Shown here piece after piece: positions 51,779 to 59,256 of a stretch of 63,034 nucleotides of DNA. This DNA comes from Bdellovibrio sp. Its GTDB lineage: Bacteria; Bdellovibrionota; Bacteriovoracia; Bacteriovoracales; Bacteriovoracaceae. Each line of letters starts with the position of its first letter. The first letter of the stretch is position 1. Below the pieces are notes generated by a model. The model ran no database searches, was not told where the DNA came from, and saw only the letters and a program-made list of their open reading frames with translations. The translations under genes and the position numbers were made by a program. The DNA is taken from positions 1-63,034 of the forward strand of contig DYOQ01000007.1 of NCBI GenBank assembly GCA_020720455.1, written 5' to 3'.

Positions 51779-53080
51779 TTAGTTACCTTCTCTATTTGTA
51801 ATAGCGTTGTATAAATCGATTCTACCGTTGGTAACACTACTTTTTACCACTCTTCTAGAGATCCCTACCGATGTATCCATCAATCTCTTTTTAAGAGCTA
51901 GAGGCGATAGTGTTGGCGCTCTTGATAAGACCTCTGCAGCGACCCCTGCTGCAACAGGTGATGCCATCGACGTTCCAGACATCTCACCATATGTCCCCCC
52001 TTTTAGAGTAGAATAGATACCACTACCTGGTGCTGCAAGATCTACTGAAACTTTACCATAGTTTGAAAAAGTACTATATGTTCCAAGACTAGTAGTTGAA
52101 GCAACAACTAAAAGGTAATCCGTTTTAAACGATGCTGGGTACATTGGATTTGAATCAATGTTTCCGTTATCATTTCCAGCAGCAGCAACAACTAAGACAC
52201 CATACTGCTTCCCAATATGGTCGATAGTATCATTGACGGCCATACCGCCCTCATTCTCTCTCTTTCCAAATGAACAGTTAATAATTTTGGCCCCATGTTT
52301 TGCCGCATATAAGAATGCTTCAATGATATCTACATCACTCTCGTCTGCATTATTTGGAACAGTTCGAAGGGCCATAATTTTAACATTTGAAGCAACACCA
52401 GCACTTCCAGAATAATTATTATGACTAGCTCCGATTATCCCAGCAACGTGAGTTCCATGATCGTGAGTATCTAAAACATTGACAGTTGCCTTACCTTTTT
52501 CATCTCTAACATAAGTATTGATTCCATGAATATCATCGATGTAACCATTTTTATCGTCATCTATGCCATTCGCTGGGATCTCTTTCTCGTTTGTCCACAT
52601 AACCGCTTCTAAATCACGATGCTTGTAATAAACGCCCGTATCAACTACAGCTACAATTATAGGTTTACCTTTTGATGGGCCAAGTTCTTCGTAGGTTTTA
52701 TGAACGCTAATTCCAAACTCAGCATCATCACTAAAGAACCAGCTTCTATCAACTCTTGGATCATTAAAATAACCACCGGTTACACTTTCATCACTACCCA
52801 AAGGCCGATCTAAAATAATTTCAGACGAAGGGAAAGGTTGTTTTATTGAGCGCTGATCAACCTGAATGTACTCAACCTCATCCATTAAACGAAGCCTTGA
52901 AATTTCTGACTCATCGGCTTTTATAACGTATAAATTTCCGAACAGATGTTTATAATCAGAGTGATCAAAAATCTTAAAAAGGTCGACTCCACCGCTCTTA
53001 AATTTAACAATAACTCTTTCTTCAAATCCGGCTGCAGTTAAACATGCAACCAAAGAGAGAACAATAATCAACCTTTTCAT
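51779..53080 (-). CDS. Secreted subtilisin-like (S8) protease with I9-type propeptide
   Basis: The 433-aa preproprotein has a signal peptide (to about TAAG), a propeptide-like region (20-80, VIVKFKSG, LYVIKADESE, VEYIQVDQ) and a complete subtilase domain: D147 in VAVVDTGV, H208 in HDHGTHVAGI, oxyanion Asn303 in AAAGNDNG and S371 in MSGTSMASPVAAG. GIDDDKNGYIDDIHG (172-186) is a likely calcium-binding loop. It is the closest of the three subtilases here to classical secreted proteases. It lies 31 bases downstream of ndk on the same strand and could be read through from it. Confidence 0.93.
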   Translation of the reverse strand: MKRLIIVLSLVACLTAAGFEERVIVKFKSGGVDLFKIFDHSDYKHLFGNLYVIKADESEISRLRLMDEVEYIQVDQRSIKQPFPSSEIILDRPLGSDESVTGGYFNDPRVDRSWFFSDDAEFGISVHKTYEELGPSKGKPIIVAVVDTGVYYKHRDLEAVMWTNEKEIPANGIDDDKNGYIDDIHGINTYVRDEKGKATVNVLDTHDHGTHVAGIIGASHNNYSGSAGVASNVKIMALRTVPNNADESDVDIIEAFLYAAKHGAKIINCSFGKRENEGGMAVNDTIDHIGKQYGVLVVAAAGNDNGNIDSNPMYPASFKTDYLLVVASTTSLGTYSTFSNYGKVSVDLAAPGSGIYSTLKGGTYGEMSGTSMASPVAAGVAAEVLSRAPTLSPLALKKRLMDTSVGISRRVVKSSVTNGRIDLYNAITNREGN

Positions 53081-53111
53081 AAGAATCCATCCTTAAAAAA
53101 ATTATTAAAAA

Positions 53112-53531
53112 TTATACAATTTCGTTTTTATCAAAAAAATAAGAGATCTCTCTCTCTGCTGAACTCTTCGAGTCAGAACCATGAACAGCATTAGCTTCGA
53201 TAGATTTTGCATAAAGTTTTCGAAGTGTCCCCTCTGCTGCTGAAGCTGGATTTGTAGAACCCATAATTTCTCTATTTTTATCAACAGCATTGTTGCCTTC
53301 AAGAACCATAAGCATAACTGGGCCACTTGTCATAAAACTAACGAGCGAACCAAAGAAAGGTCTTTCTTTATGCTCAATATAAAACCCTTCTGCTTTCTCT
53401 TTTGTAAGTTTGACCAGTTTTGCAGCTGCTATTCGAAGGCCCTCTTTTTCAAATCTCGCAATAATATTACCTATGTTGTTATCTTCAACTGCGTTTGGTT
53501 TAATAATACTCAATGTTTTTTCAACTGCCAT
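53112..53531 (-). CDS. ndk: Nucleoside diphosphate kinase
   Basis: The 139-aa enzyme has the full Ndk pattern: [12 protein letters not shown]-like start ([12 protein letters not shown]), [35 protein letters not shown] and the active-site NAVHGSDS with the phosphorylated His117. It equilibrates NTP and NDP pools. It is the last gene of the sucC-sucD-ndk run; succinyl-CoA synthetase makes ATP or GTP, which Ndk can redistribute, and the same order occurs in Bdellovibrio relatives. Confidence 0.97.
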   Translation of the reverse strand: MAVEKTLSIIKPNAVEDNNIGNIIARFEKEGLRIAAAKLVKLTKEKAEGFYIEHKERPFFGSLVSFMTSGPVMLMVLEGNNAVDKNREIMGSTNPASAAEGTLRKLYAKSIEANAVHGSDSKSSAEREISYFFDKNEIV

Positions 53532-53572
53532 TTTTCACTCCCTCATCAATATACCAAATAGTATAATAAAAT

Positions 53573-54451
53573 TTAATTCTTCTTCTTTAAAACCGATTCA
53601 ATCTTCTCACCAAGTTCAGCAGGGCTTCTCGCAATAGTTACCCCACACTCTGCCAAAATTCTAAATTTTGCTTCAGCAGTATCATCTCCACCAGAAATAA
53701 TGGCGCCAGCATGTCCCATCCGTTTTCCAGATGGAGCACTTGCTCCTGCAATAAAACTGACAACAGGCTTACTCATATTCTTTTTGATCCAACGAGCTGC
53801 ATCTGTTTCTGCATTACCACCAATCTCTCCAATTAAAATAACTGCCTCAGTATTTGGATCTTTCTCAAACATCTCAAGCAAATCGATAAAATTTGTGCCG
53901 GCCACTGGGTCACCACCAATACCTATACAAGTTGATTGGCCAATATCTCTCTGAGTTAGCTGATAGACCGCTTCATAAGTCAATGTTCCTGATCTTGAAA
54001 TTACACCAATCTTTCCTGGCATATGAATATGGCCAGGCATAATTCCAATTTTACACTCACCAGGAGTTATGATTCCAGGACAGTTTGGCCCAATCAATCT
54101 AGATTTTGAATTTTTTAACACAGCTTTTACTTTAACCATGTCAGCTATTGGAACACCTTCAGTAATACAAACTATGAGTGGCATCTCCGCCTCAATACAC
54201 TCGAGAATTGAGTCAGCAGCAGCTGGTGGTGGAACAAAAATCATCGCAGCGTTTGCACCAGTTTTACTCATAGCTTCTGAGACAGTGTTAAACACTGGAT
54301 AACCTTCGTGAACTGTTCCACCTTTTCCTGGGGTTACACCACCAACAAAAGTCGTTCCATAATCACGAGACTGAAGCGAATGAAATGTTCCTTGCTTTCC
54401 GGTAAATCCAATCGTTATAAGTTTTGTATCTCTATTTACTAATATTGCCAT
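53573..54451 (-). CDS. sucD: Succinyl-CoA synthetase alpha subunit
   Basis: The 292-aa protein has the SucD layout: CoA-binding Rossmann domain ([13 protein letters not shown]), [35 protein letters not shown], and ligase motif with the phosphohistidine in [11 protein letters not shown]. Together with SucC it makes the reversible TCA step succinyl-CoA + ADP (or GDP) + Pi to succinate + ATP/GTP. It lies 14 bases after sucC and 41 bases before ndk. Confidence 0.97.
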   Translation of the reverse strand: MAILVNRDTKLITIGFTGKQGTFHSLQSRDYGTTFVGGVTPGKGGTVHEGYPVFNTVSEAMSKTGANAAMIFVPPPAAADSILECIEAEMPLIVCITEGVPIADMVKVKAVLKNSKSRLIGPNCPGIITPGECKIGIMPGHIHMPGKIGVISRSGTLTYEAVYQLTQRDIGQSTCIGIGGDPVAGTNFIDLLEMFEKDPNTEAVILIGEIGGNAETDAARWIKKNMSKPVVSFIAGASAPSGKRMGHAGAIISGGDDTAEAKFRILAECGVTIARSPAELGEKIESVLKKKN

Positions 54452-54465
54452 AATCCACCTCTTCT

Positions 54466-55629
54466 TTACTTAGCAACAGCTGCTACAACTTTTTGAGCAG
54501 CATCGGCCAAATCACCTGCTGGAATAAGATCTAAACCAGAAGCGGCCAAAATCTTTTTACCAAGTGCCACGTTTGTTCCTTCAAGCCTAACGACGAGAGG
54601 AACTTTTATTCCTATCTCTTTTGCTGCAGCAACAATACCTTCTGCAATGATATCGCATTTCATGATACCACCAAAAATGTTGACTAGGATTGCTTTAACT
54701 TTTTTATCGCTAAGAATTATCTCAAACGCTTTTTGAACAGCTTCTTTCGTCGCTCCACCGCCTACATCAAGAAAATTAGCAGGAGTCCCGTTGTATAGTT
54801 TAATTATATCCATCGTCCCCATCGCAAGTCCCGCACCGTTGACTAAACATCCGATATTTCCATCAAGGGAAATATAAGATAATCCATACTCCTTTGCCTC
54901 AAGCTCTTGCGCACTCTCCTCAGAGACATCTCGTAGTGCTTCAATCTCAGTGTGTCTAAAAAGAGCGTTATCATCAAAATTTAGTTTTGCATCTAACGCT
55001 ATAACATTCCCACTCTTCGTTGTTACGAGAGGGTTGATTTCTGCTGTTGTACAATCTTTATCGATATAAAGTTTATACAAACCTTCAAAAAAAACACCCG
55101 CTTTTTTTGCTATATCACCAGACATACCAATACTATAAGCTAGTTTTCTTCCCATAAACGAGGAGAACCCAACTGCTGGATCAATGTTTACTTTTATGAT
55201 TTTCTCTGGAGTCTCAGCTGCGACCTTTTCGATCTCAACACCACCCTCACTTGAGGCCATCATTGTAACTTTTCCTATATCTCGATTAAGAACTATTCCA
55301 ACATAGTACTCATGAGCGATATCACATCCTTCTTCAACAAGTAGAGTTAGAACCTCTTTTCCCTCTGGCCCTGTTTGATGAGTCACAAGTGTTTTTCCAA
55401 GAATCTCACCTGCATACTTTCTAACCTCATCTAAGCTTCTTGCTAGCTTAACACCCCCGGCCTTACCTCTTCCCCCCGCGTGAATCTGAGCTTTAACAAC
55501 CCAAATCTTTCCACCAAGTCCTTCAGCGGCCGATACCGCTTCATCAACACTCTTTGCTACACGGCCTTTTAGGACAGAGATCCCTTTTTCTCTCATCAAA
55601 TCCTTGGCCTGATACTCATGAACGTTCAT
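54466..55629 (-). CDS. sucC: Succinyl-CoA synthetase beta subunit
   Basis: ATG 55629 follows GGGAGA. The 387-aa protein starts [16 protein letters not shown] and shows the ATP-grasp part ([26 protein letters not shown]), the metal-binding region AEINPLV and the CoA-ligase part with [24 protein letters not shown] and [10 protein letters not shown]. It is the nucleotide-binding subunit and first gene of the sucC-sucD-ndk operon. Divergent from the MBL hydrolase gene with 86 bases between. Confidence 0.97.
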   Translation of the reverse strand: MNVHEYQAKDLMREKGISVLKGRVAKSVDEAVSAAEGLGGKIWVVKAQIHAGGRGKAGGVKLARSLDEVRKYAGEILGKTLVTHQTGPEGKEVLTLLVEEGCDIAHEYYVGIVLNRDIGKVTMMASSEGGVEIEKVAAETPEKIIKVNIDPAVGFSSFMGRKLAYSIGMSGDIAKKAGVFFEGLYKLYIDKDCTTAEINPLVTTKSGNVIALDAKLNFDDNALFRHTEIEALRDVSEESAQELEAKEYGLSYISLDGNIGCLVNGAGLAMGTMDIIKLYNGTPANFLDVGGGATKEAVQKAFEIILSDKKVKAILVNIFGGIMKCDIIAEGIVAAAKEIGIKVPLVVRLEGTNVALGKKILAASGLDLIPAGDLADAAQKVVAAVAK

Positions 55630-55715
55630 AGAGTTCTCCCAAATTGTTTTGTCTTAAAATAAGTAATGACTGAAATACGTTTGCAAAGGTTAATGGAAAC
55701 GAAAGAAGTTGGCAA

Positions 55716-56648
55716 ATGAAAACTCAACTTATATATTCTCATTCTATGAAACTATACTGCATCCAACCAGCAAAATTCCGACTCGACGGAGGAGCAATGT
55801 TTGGGATCATCCCAAAACCGCTCTGGGAGAAGAGTTCACCTCCTGACGAAAAAAACAGAATTGATTTGGCCCTTCGCCTTATCCTAATAGTCGACGAAAA
55901 AAGAAAAATATTAATCGATACAGGAATAGGCGATTATCATGATCAAAAATTTATTGGTAATTTTGATATAAGAGGCCAGGTAGCACCTGTTGATGAAGCA
56001 CTCAAAGAGATAGGCTTAACTAGCACCGACATAACCGACGTAATATTTTCTCATCTTCATTTCGATCATGCAGGTGGGATGCTAAAAATTGAAAATGGAA
56101 ACAGTGTTTCAAATTTTCCAAATGCAACGTTTCACATCCACAAAAAACATTATGAGTATGGCCTAATGCCAAACGCAAGAGATGCTGGGTCGTTTCACTC
56201 TCACCACTACGCTTCAATAATCAAAGAACATGAGGCAAATAACAAAGTTAATTGGCTTAGCGAAAATGCCGGAATTATCATGATACTCTCGACCGGTGAA
56301 CTACGCTATGTATGTTCACACGGCCATACACCTTACATGATACACCCATTTAACGATAATTTTATTTATCTTGCGGACCTCATTCCAACCTCAAACCATA
56401 TAAAACTCCCCTGGGTGATGGGATATGATATGAACCCAGCAATCTCAACTGAAAATAAAAGCAAACTGCTATCACTCATCTCTGAGCGAAAACTACTGGC
56501 AATCTATGAACACGATCCAATTTTCTATGGCAGTTTTATTCTTGCTGACTCAAAAGGACGCTATGAAGCAGTGAGTAAGCAGAGCGATCCAGAAAAAAAA
56601 TGTGTACCGATTGACTATAGCTTGCTGCTAAAAAACTTATTAGGATAA
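55716..56648 (+). CDS. Metallo-beta-lactamase-fold hydrolase
   Basis: The 310-aa protein has the MBL-fold core: ILIDTGIGDY, the metal motif SHLHFDHAGG (HxHxDH), then YVCSHGHTPYMIHP with the third metal His and a late Asp/His segment (AIYEHDPIFYG). The start GAMFGIIPKPLWEK is typical of the group that includes quorum-quenching lactonases and other hydrolases. Substrate is unknown. ATG 55716 or ATG 55746 can serve as start. A 58-aa Cys-rich protein gene follows 5 bases later. Confidence 0.83.
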   Translation: MKTQLIYSHSMKLYCIQPAKFRLDGGAMFGIIPKPLWEKSSPPDEKNRIDLALRLILIVDEKRKILIDTGIGDYHDQKFIGNFDIRGQVAPVDEALKEIGLTSTDITDVIFSHLHFDHAGGMLKIENGNSVSNFPNATFHIHKKHYEYGLMPNARDAGSFHSHHYASIIKEHEANNKVNWLSENAGIIMILSTGELRYVCSHGHTPYMIHPFNDNFIYLADLIPTSNHIKLPWVMGYDMNPAISTENKSKLLSLISERKLLAIYEHDPIFYGSFILADSKGRYEAVSKQSDPEKKCVPIDYSLLLKNLLG

Positions 56649-56653
56649 CGGTT

Positions 56654-56830
56654 GTGTCGAACTGTAACAAATGCAAACATTACTATGTGACCTGGGATAA
56701 AATTGCTCCACACGGATGTAGAGCTTACGGATTTAAATCTAAAGCAATGCCTAATTTTGTCGTCAAACAAAACTCAGGAGAAGAATGCCTCTCCTTTAAA
56801 GACAAAACTAACGAGAAGAAAAAAGAGTAA
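56654..56830 (+). CDS. 58-aa Cys-rich small protein (probable metal-binding)
   Basis: From GTG 56654, with TAGGA about 8 bases upstream, the frame encodes a 58-aa protein. It opens SNCNKCKHYYVTWD and continues PHGCRAYGF and EECLSF, so four Cys are arranged C-x2-C, C, C. The core CxxC-x-Y-T-W...PHGCRAYGFKS matches a family of tiny bacterial proteins often mis-annotated as uracil-DNA glycosylase, which are probably zinc or iron-sulfur binding and of unknown function. The C-terminal tail is Lys-rich. It is 5 bases after the MBL hydrolase gene and likely co-transcribed. Confidence 0.72.
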   Translation: MSNCNKCKHYYVTWDKIAPHGCRAYGFKSKAMPNFVVKQNSGEECLSFKDKTNEKKKE

Positions 56831-56846
56831 TTCTGGCCAAAAAAAA

Positions 56847-56863
56847 TGTGACAACAAATCACA
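56847..56863. promoter_or_regulatory. TGTGA-N7-TCACA palindrome upstream of the NuoE-like operon
   Basis: A 17-base dyad with the same half sites and 7-base spacing as that at 13753-13769. It is centred about 60 bases before the start predicted from the promoter at 56880-56908, the classical position for a CRP/FNR-type activator. The regulator is inference. Confidence 0.4.
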
Positions 56864-56879
56864 AACTGTTGTAATTTAA

Positions 56880-56908
56880 TTGATTATATTTTCATTTAAT
56901 TTGCTAAT
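56880..56908 (+). promoter_or_regulatory. Candidate promoter of the NuoE/NuoF/chimera operon
   Basis: TTGATT (56880-56885), a 17-base spacer and GCTAAT (56903-56908), with TAATAC overlapping, lie 28 bases upstream of ATG 56937. AAGGA serves as ribosome site. Confidence 0.4.
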
Positions 56909-56936
56909 ACTAACATCATCTTAATTAAGGATAGTT

Positions 56937-57443
56937 ATGAGTAAATCTTTAGAAGCAAACGTTGATGAATCAAAAGTTTTAGGATGGATCAAAAAAATTG
57001 GCACAGAACCAAGTGCTTCAGTTCCATTATTACAAGAGATTCAGTCAGAATACGGTTATCTCCCAAGAGAGGCGATGGAAATCGTCATAAAGAATAGTGC
57101 GATCACCTCATCACAACTTTATGGTGTCGCCACTTTCTACTCTCAATTTCGCTTAAAACCTATTGGGCGCCATTTAATAAAAGTCTGTCACGGAACTGCT
57201 TGTCACGTAAGAGGAGCAGACAGGCTTGATACATCTGTCGAGCATGCACTAGGACTAAAAAAAGGGCAAGATACTGCACTAGATGGAAGCTACACCGTAG
57301 AACAGGTAGCGTGTGTAGGTTGTTGTAGTTTAGCACCAGTAATGGTGGTTGATGATAAAGTTTTAGGAGACCTAACAGGCGCAACAGCAAAGAGAGCTCT
57401 TAAGGCCCACGCTAAAGAGAACGACGAAAAATTACAGAACTAA
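56937..57443 (+). CDS. NuoE/HydC-like [2Fe-2S] thioredoxin-fold subunit
   Basis: The 168-aa protein matches the 24-kDa subunit of complex I and the C subunit of multimeric hydrogenases and formate dehydrogenases: VPLLQEIQSEYGYLP, YGVATFYSQFRLKPIG, and four [2Fe-2S] Cys at CHGTAC (C84, C89) and CVGCC (C126, C130). It passes electrons to or from the FMN subunit. It is the first gene of a three-gene operon whose members are spaced by 25 and 15 bases. In flavin-based bifurcating enzymes the NuoE-like and NuoF-like pair forms the core unit. Confidence 0.88.
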   Translation: MSKSLEANVDESKVLGWIKKIGTEPSASVPLLQEIQSEYGYLPREAMEIVIKNSAITSSQLYGVATFYSQFRLKPIGRHLIKVCHGTACHVRGADRLDTSVEHALGLKKGQDTALDGSYTVEQVACVGCCSLAPVMVVDDKVLGDLTGATAKRALKAHAKENDEKLQN

Positions 57444-57468
57444 AAACTAAATAGGACTGAGGTTTAAA

Positions 57469-59241
57469 ATGTTAAAAATCAGAGTTGGAGAAGGAACTTG
57501 TGGTAGAGCGGCCGGAAGTGCAACAGTGTTAGAGCTGCTAATGAAACAATTTCCAAATGATAAAATTACAAGTGTTGGTTGCAAAGGAATGTGTCACCGA
57601 GAAGTAATCATCGAAGTAGAAGATAGCTCTTCGAATAAAAAATATATGTTTGGTGACTTAACAAATAAGAACGTTGAACAAGTTGTAAAATTTTTAAAAG
57701 GCGAAGGACAGCTACCTTCAGATTTAATTATCAACTCTTCTGATGAGAGTGATACCACAAAATTTCGCTACCTCTCTGGACAAAAAAGAATTGCGCTAAG
57801 AAATGTTGGAGAACTAACCCCAACCTCTATTGATCAATATATTGAACGAAGTGGTTACGAAGCTATTAAAAAAATTTTTAATAAAGGGATGAGTCCTGAT
57901 GATGTCATAAACGAGGTTAAAGATTCAGTAATTAGAGGAAGAGGGGGCGCTGGCTTTCCAACCTACCTAAAGTGGCAATTTGCCAAAGGTGCTCCAGGTG
58001 ATACCAAATATCTAATTTGTAACGGCGATGAGGGCGATCCTGGCGCATTTATGGACAGATCACTTCTTGAAGGCGATCCCCATAACGTCTTAGAAGGGAT
58101 GATTATTGGCGCGTACGCAATTGGGGCCAACCACGGATACGCATACATCAGAGCAGAGTACCCTTTAGCTGTCAAAAATTTTGGAATCGCTATTGTCGAT
58201 GCTAAAGAGAAAGGTTTTCTTGGAGAAAATATTTTAGGAAGCGGATTTTCATTCGATATAAAAATCAAACAAGGAGCTGGGGCTTTTGTTTGTGGAGAAG
58301 AGACTGCACTAATTGCCTCAATTGAAGGACAAAGAGGAATGCCTAGGCTTCGCCCACCATTTCCAGCTATCAAAGGGGCGTTTGGCAAACCAACAATTAT
58401 CAACAACGTTGAGACACTTGGAAATATTCCGTGGATTATTTTAAACGGTGGAAAAGAGTACGCTAAATATGGAACCGAAAAATCAAAAGGGACCAAAGTT
58501 TTTGCATTAGCTGGAGCAGTAAAAAATGGTGGACTTGCAGAGGTTCCAATGGGAACTTCGATTAGAGACGTTATCGAAAAAATTGGAGGCGGTAGTAAAA
58601 CAGGAAAACCACTTAAGGCCGTTCAGTTAGGTGGCCCAAGCGGTGGCTGTATTCCAGAAAGTTTATTCGACACCATTATTGACTATGATGCGATCAATGC
58701 GACAGGTGCGATAATGGGCTCAGGTGGAATGATTATAATGGACAGTTCAACCTGTATGGTTGATTTAGCAAAATACTTTCTCGAATTTACCCAACTTGAA
58801 TCTTGTGGAAAATGTACATTCTGCCGAGTTGGAACAGTTCGAATGAAAGAGATTCTGACACGAATTTGTAATGGTGAAGGCAAGATGGAAGATATTGATA
58901 CGCTAGAGGATCTATCTAGCAAAATTAAAACTTCCTCTCTTTGTGGCCTAGGTCAGACAGCACCAAATCCAGTTTTAACCACTCTTAAATATTTTAAAGA
59001 AGAGTATCTCGAACATATCAAAGAAAAAAAATGTCGGGCCGGTAAATGTAAAGCACTTATCACCCACACTATTTTAAAAGATCCATGTGTCGCTTGCAGT
59101 CTGTGTAAATCAGCTTGCCCTGTTGGCGCAATCACTGGTACGCCTAAAAAACTAAGAAGTTTTGAGATTAATCATGAGACCTGTATTAACTGCGGAATGT
59201 GTGTTGAAGTTTGTAGAGACGACGCTATTGAAGTTAAATAA
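57469..59241 (+). CDS. NuoF/HydB-like FMN subunit with extra ferredoxin domains
   Basis: The 590-aa protein is longer than complex I NuoF (about 430). It has an N-terminal thioredoxin-like [2Fe-2S] domain (C11, C38, C42; GEGTCGRAAGS, GCKGMCHRE), the NuoF core with RGRGGAGFPTYLKWQ and CNGDEGDPGAFMDRSL for FMN and NADH, SLBB, the [4Fe-4S] set ESCGKCTFCRVG, and a C-terminal pair of [4Fe-4S] sites (DPCVACSLCKSACP, ETCINCGMCVEVC). These extensions are typical of HydB and related subunits of NAD-dependent, often electron-bifurcating, hydrogenases and formate dehydrogenases. It should be the NADH-handling subunit. Confidence 0.88.
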   Translation: MLKIRVGEGTCGRAAGSATVLELLMKQFPNDKITSVGCKGMCHREVIIEVEDSSSNKKYMFGDLTNKNVEQVVKFLKGEGQLPSDLIINSSDESDTTKFRYLSGQKRIALRNVGELTPTSIDQYIERSGYEAIKKIFNKGMSPDDVINEVKDSVIRGRGGAGFPTYLKWQFAKGAPGDTKYLICNGDEGDPGAFMDRSLLEGDPHNVLEGMIIGAYAIGANHGYAYIRAEYPLAVKNFGIAIVDAKEKGFLGENILGSGFSFDIKIKQGAGAFVCGEETALIASIEGQRGMPRLRPPFPAIKGAFGKPTIINNVETLGNIPWIILNGGKEYAKYGTEKSKGTKVFALAGAVKNGGLAEVPMGTSIRDVIEKIGGGSKTGKPLKAVQLGGPSGGCIPESLFDTIIDYDAINATGAIMGSGGMIIMDSSTCMVDLAKYFLEFTQLESCGKCTFCRVGTVRMKEILTRICNGEGKMEDIDTLEDLSSKIKTSSLCGLGQTAPNPVLTTLKYFKEEYLEHIKEKKCRAGKCKALITHTILKDPCVACSLCKSACPVGAITGTPKKLRSFEINHETCINCGMCVEVCRDDAIEVK

Positions 59242-59256
59242 GAAGAGGATGAAGTT

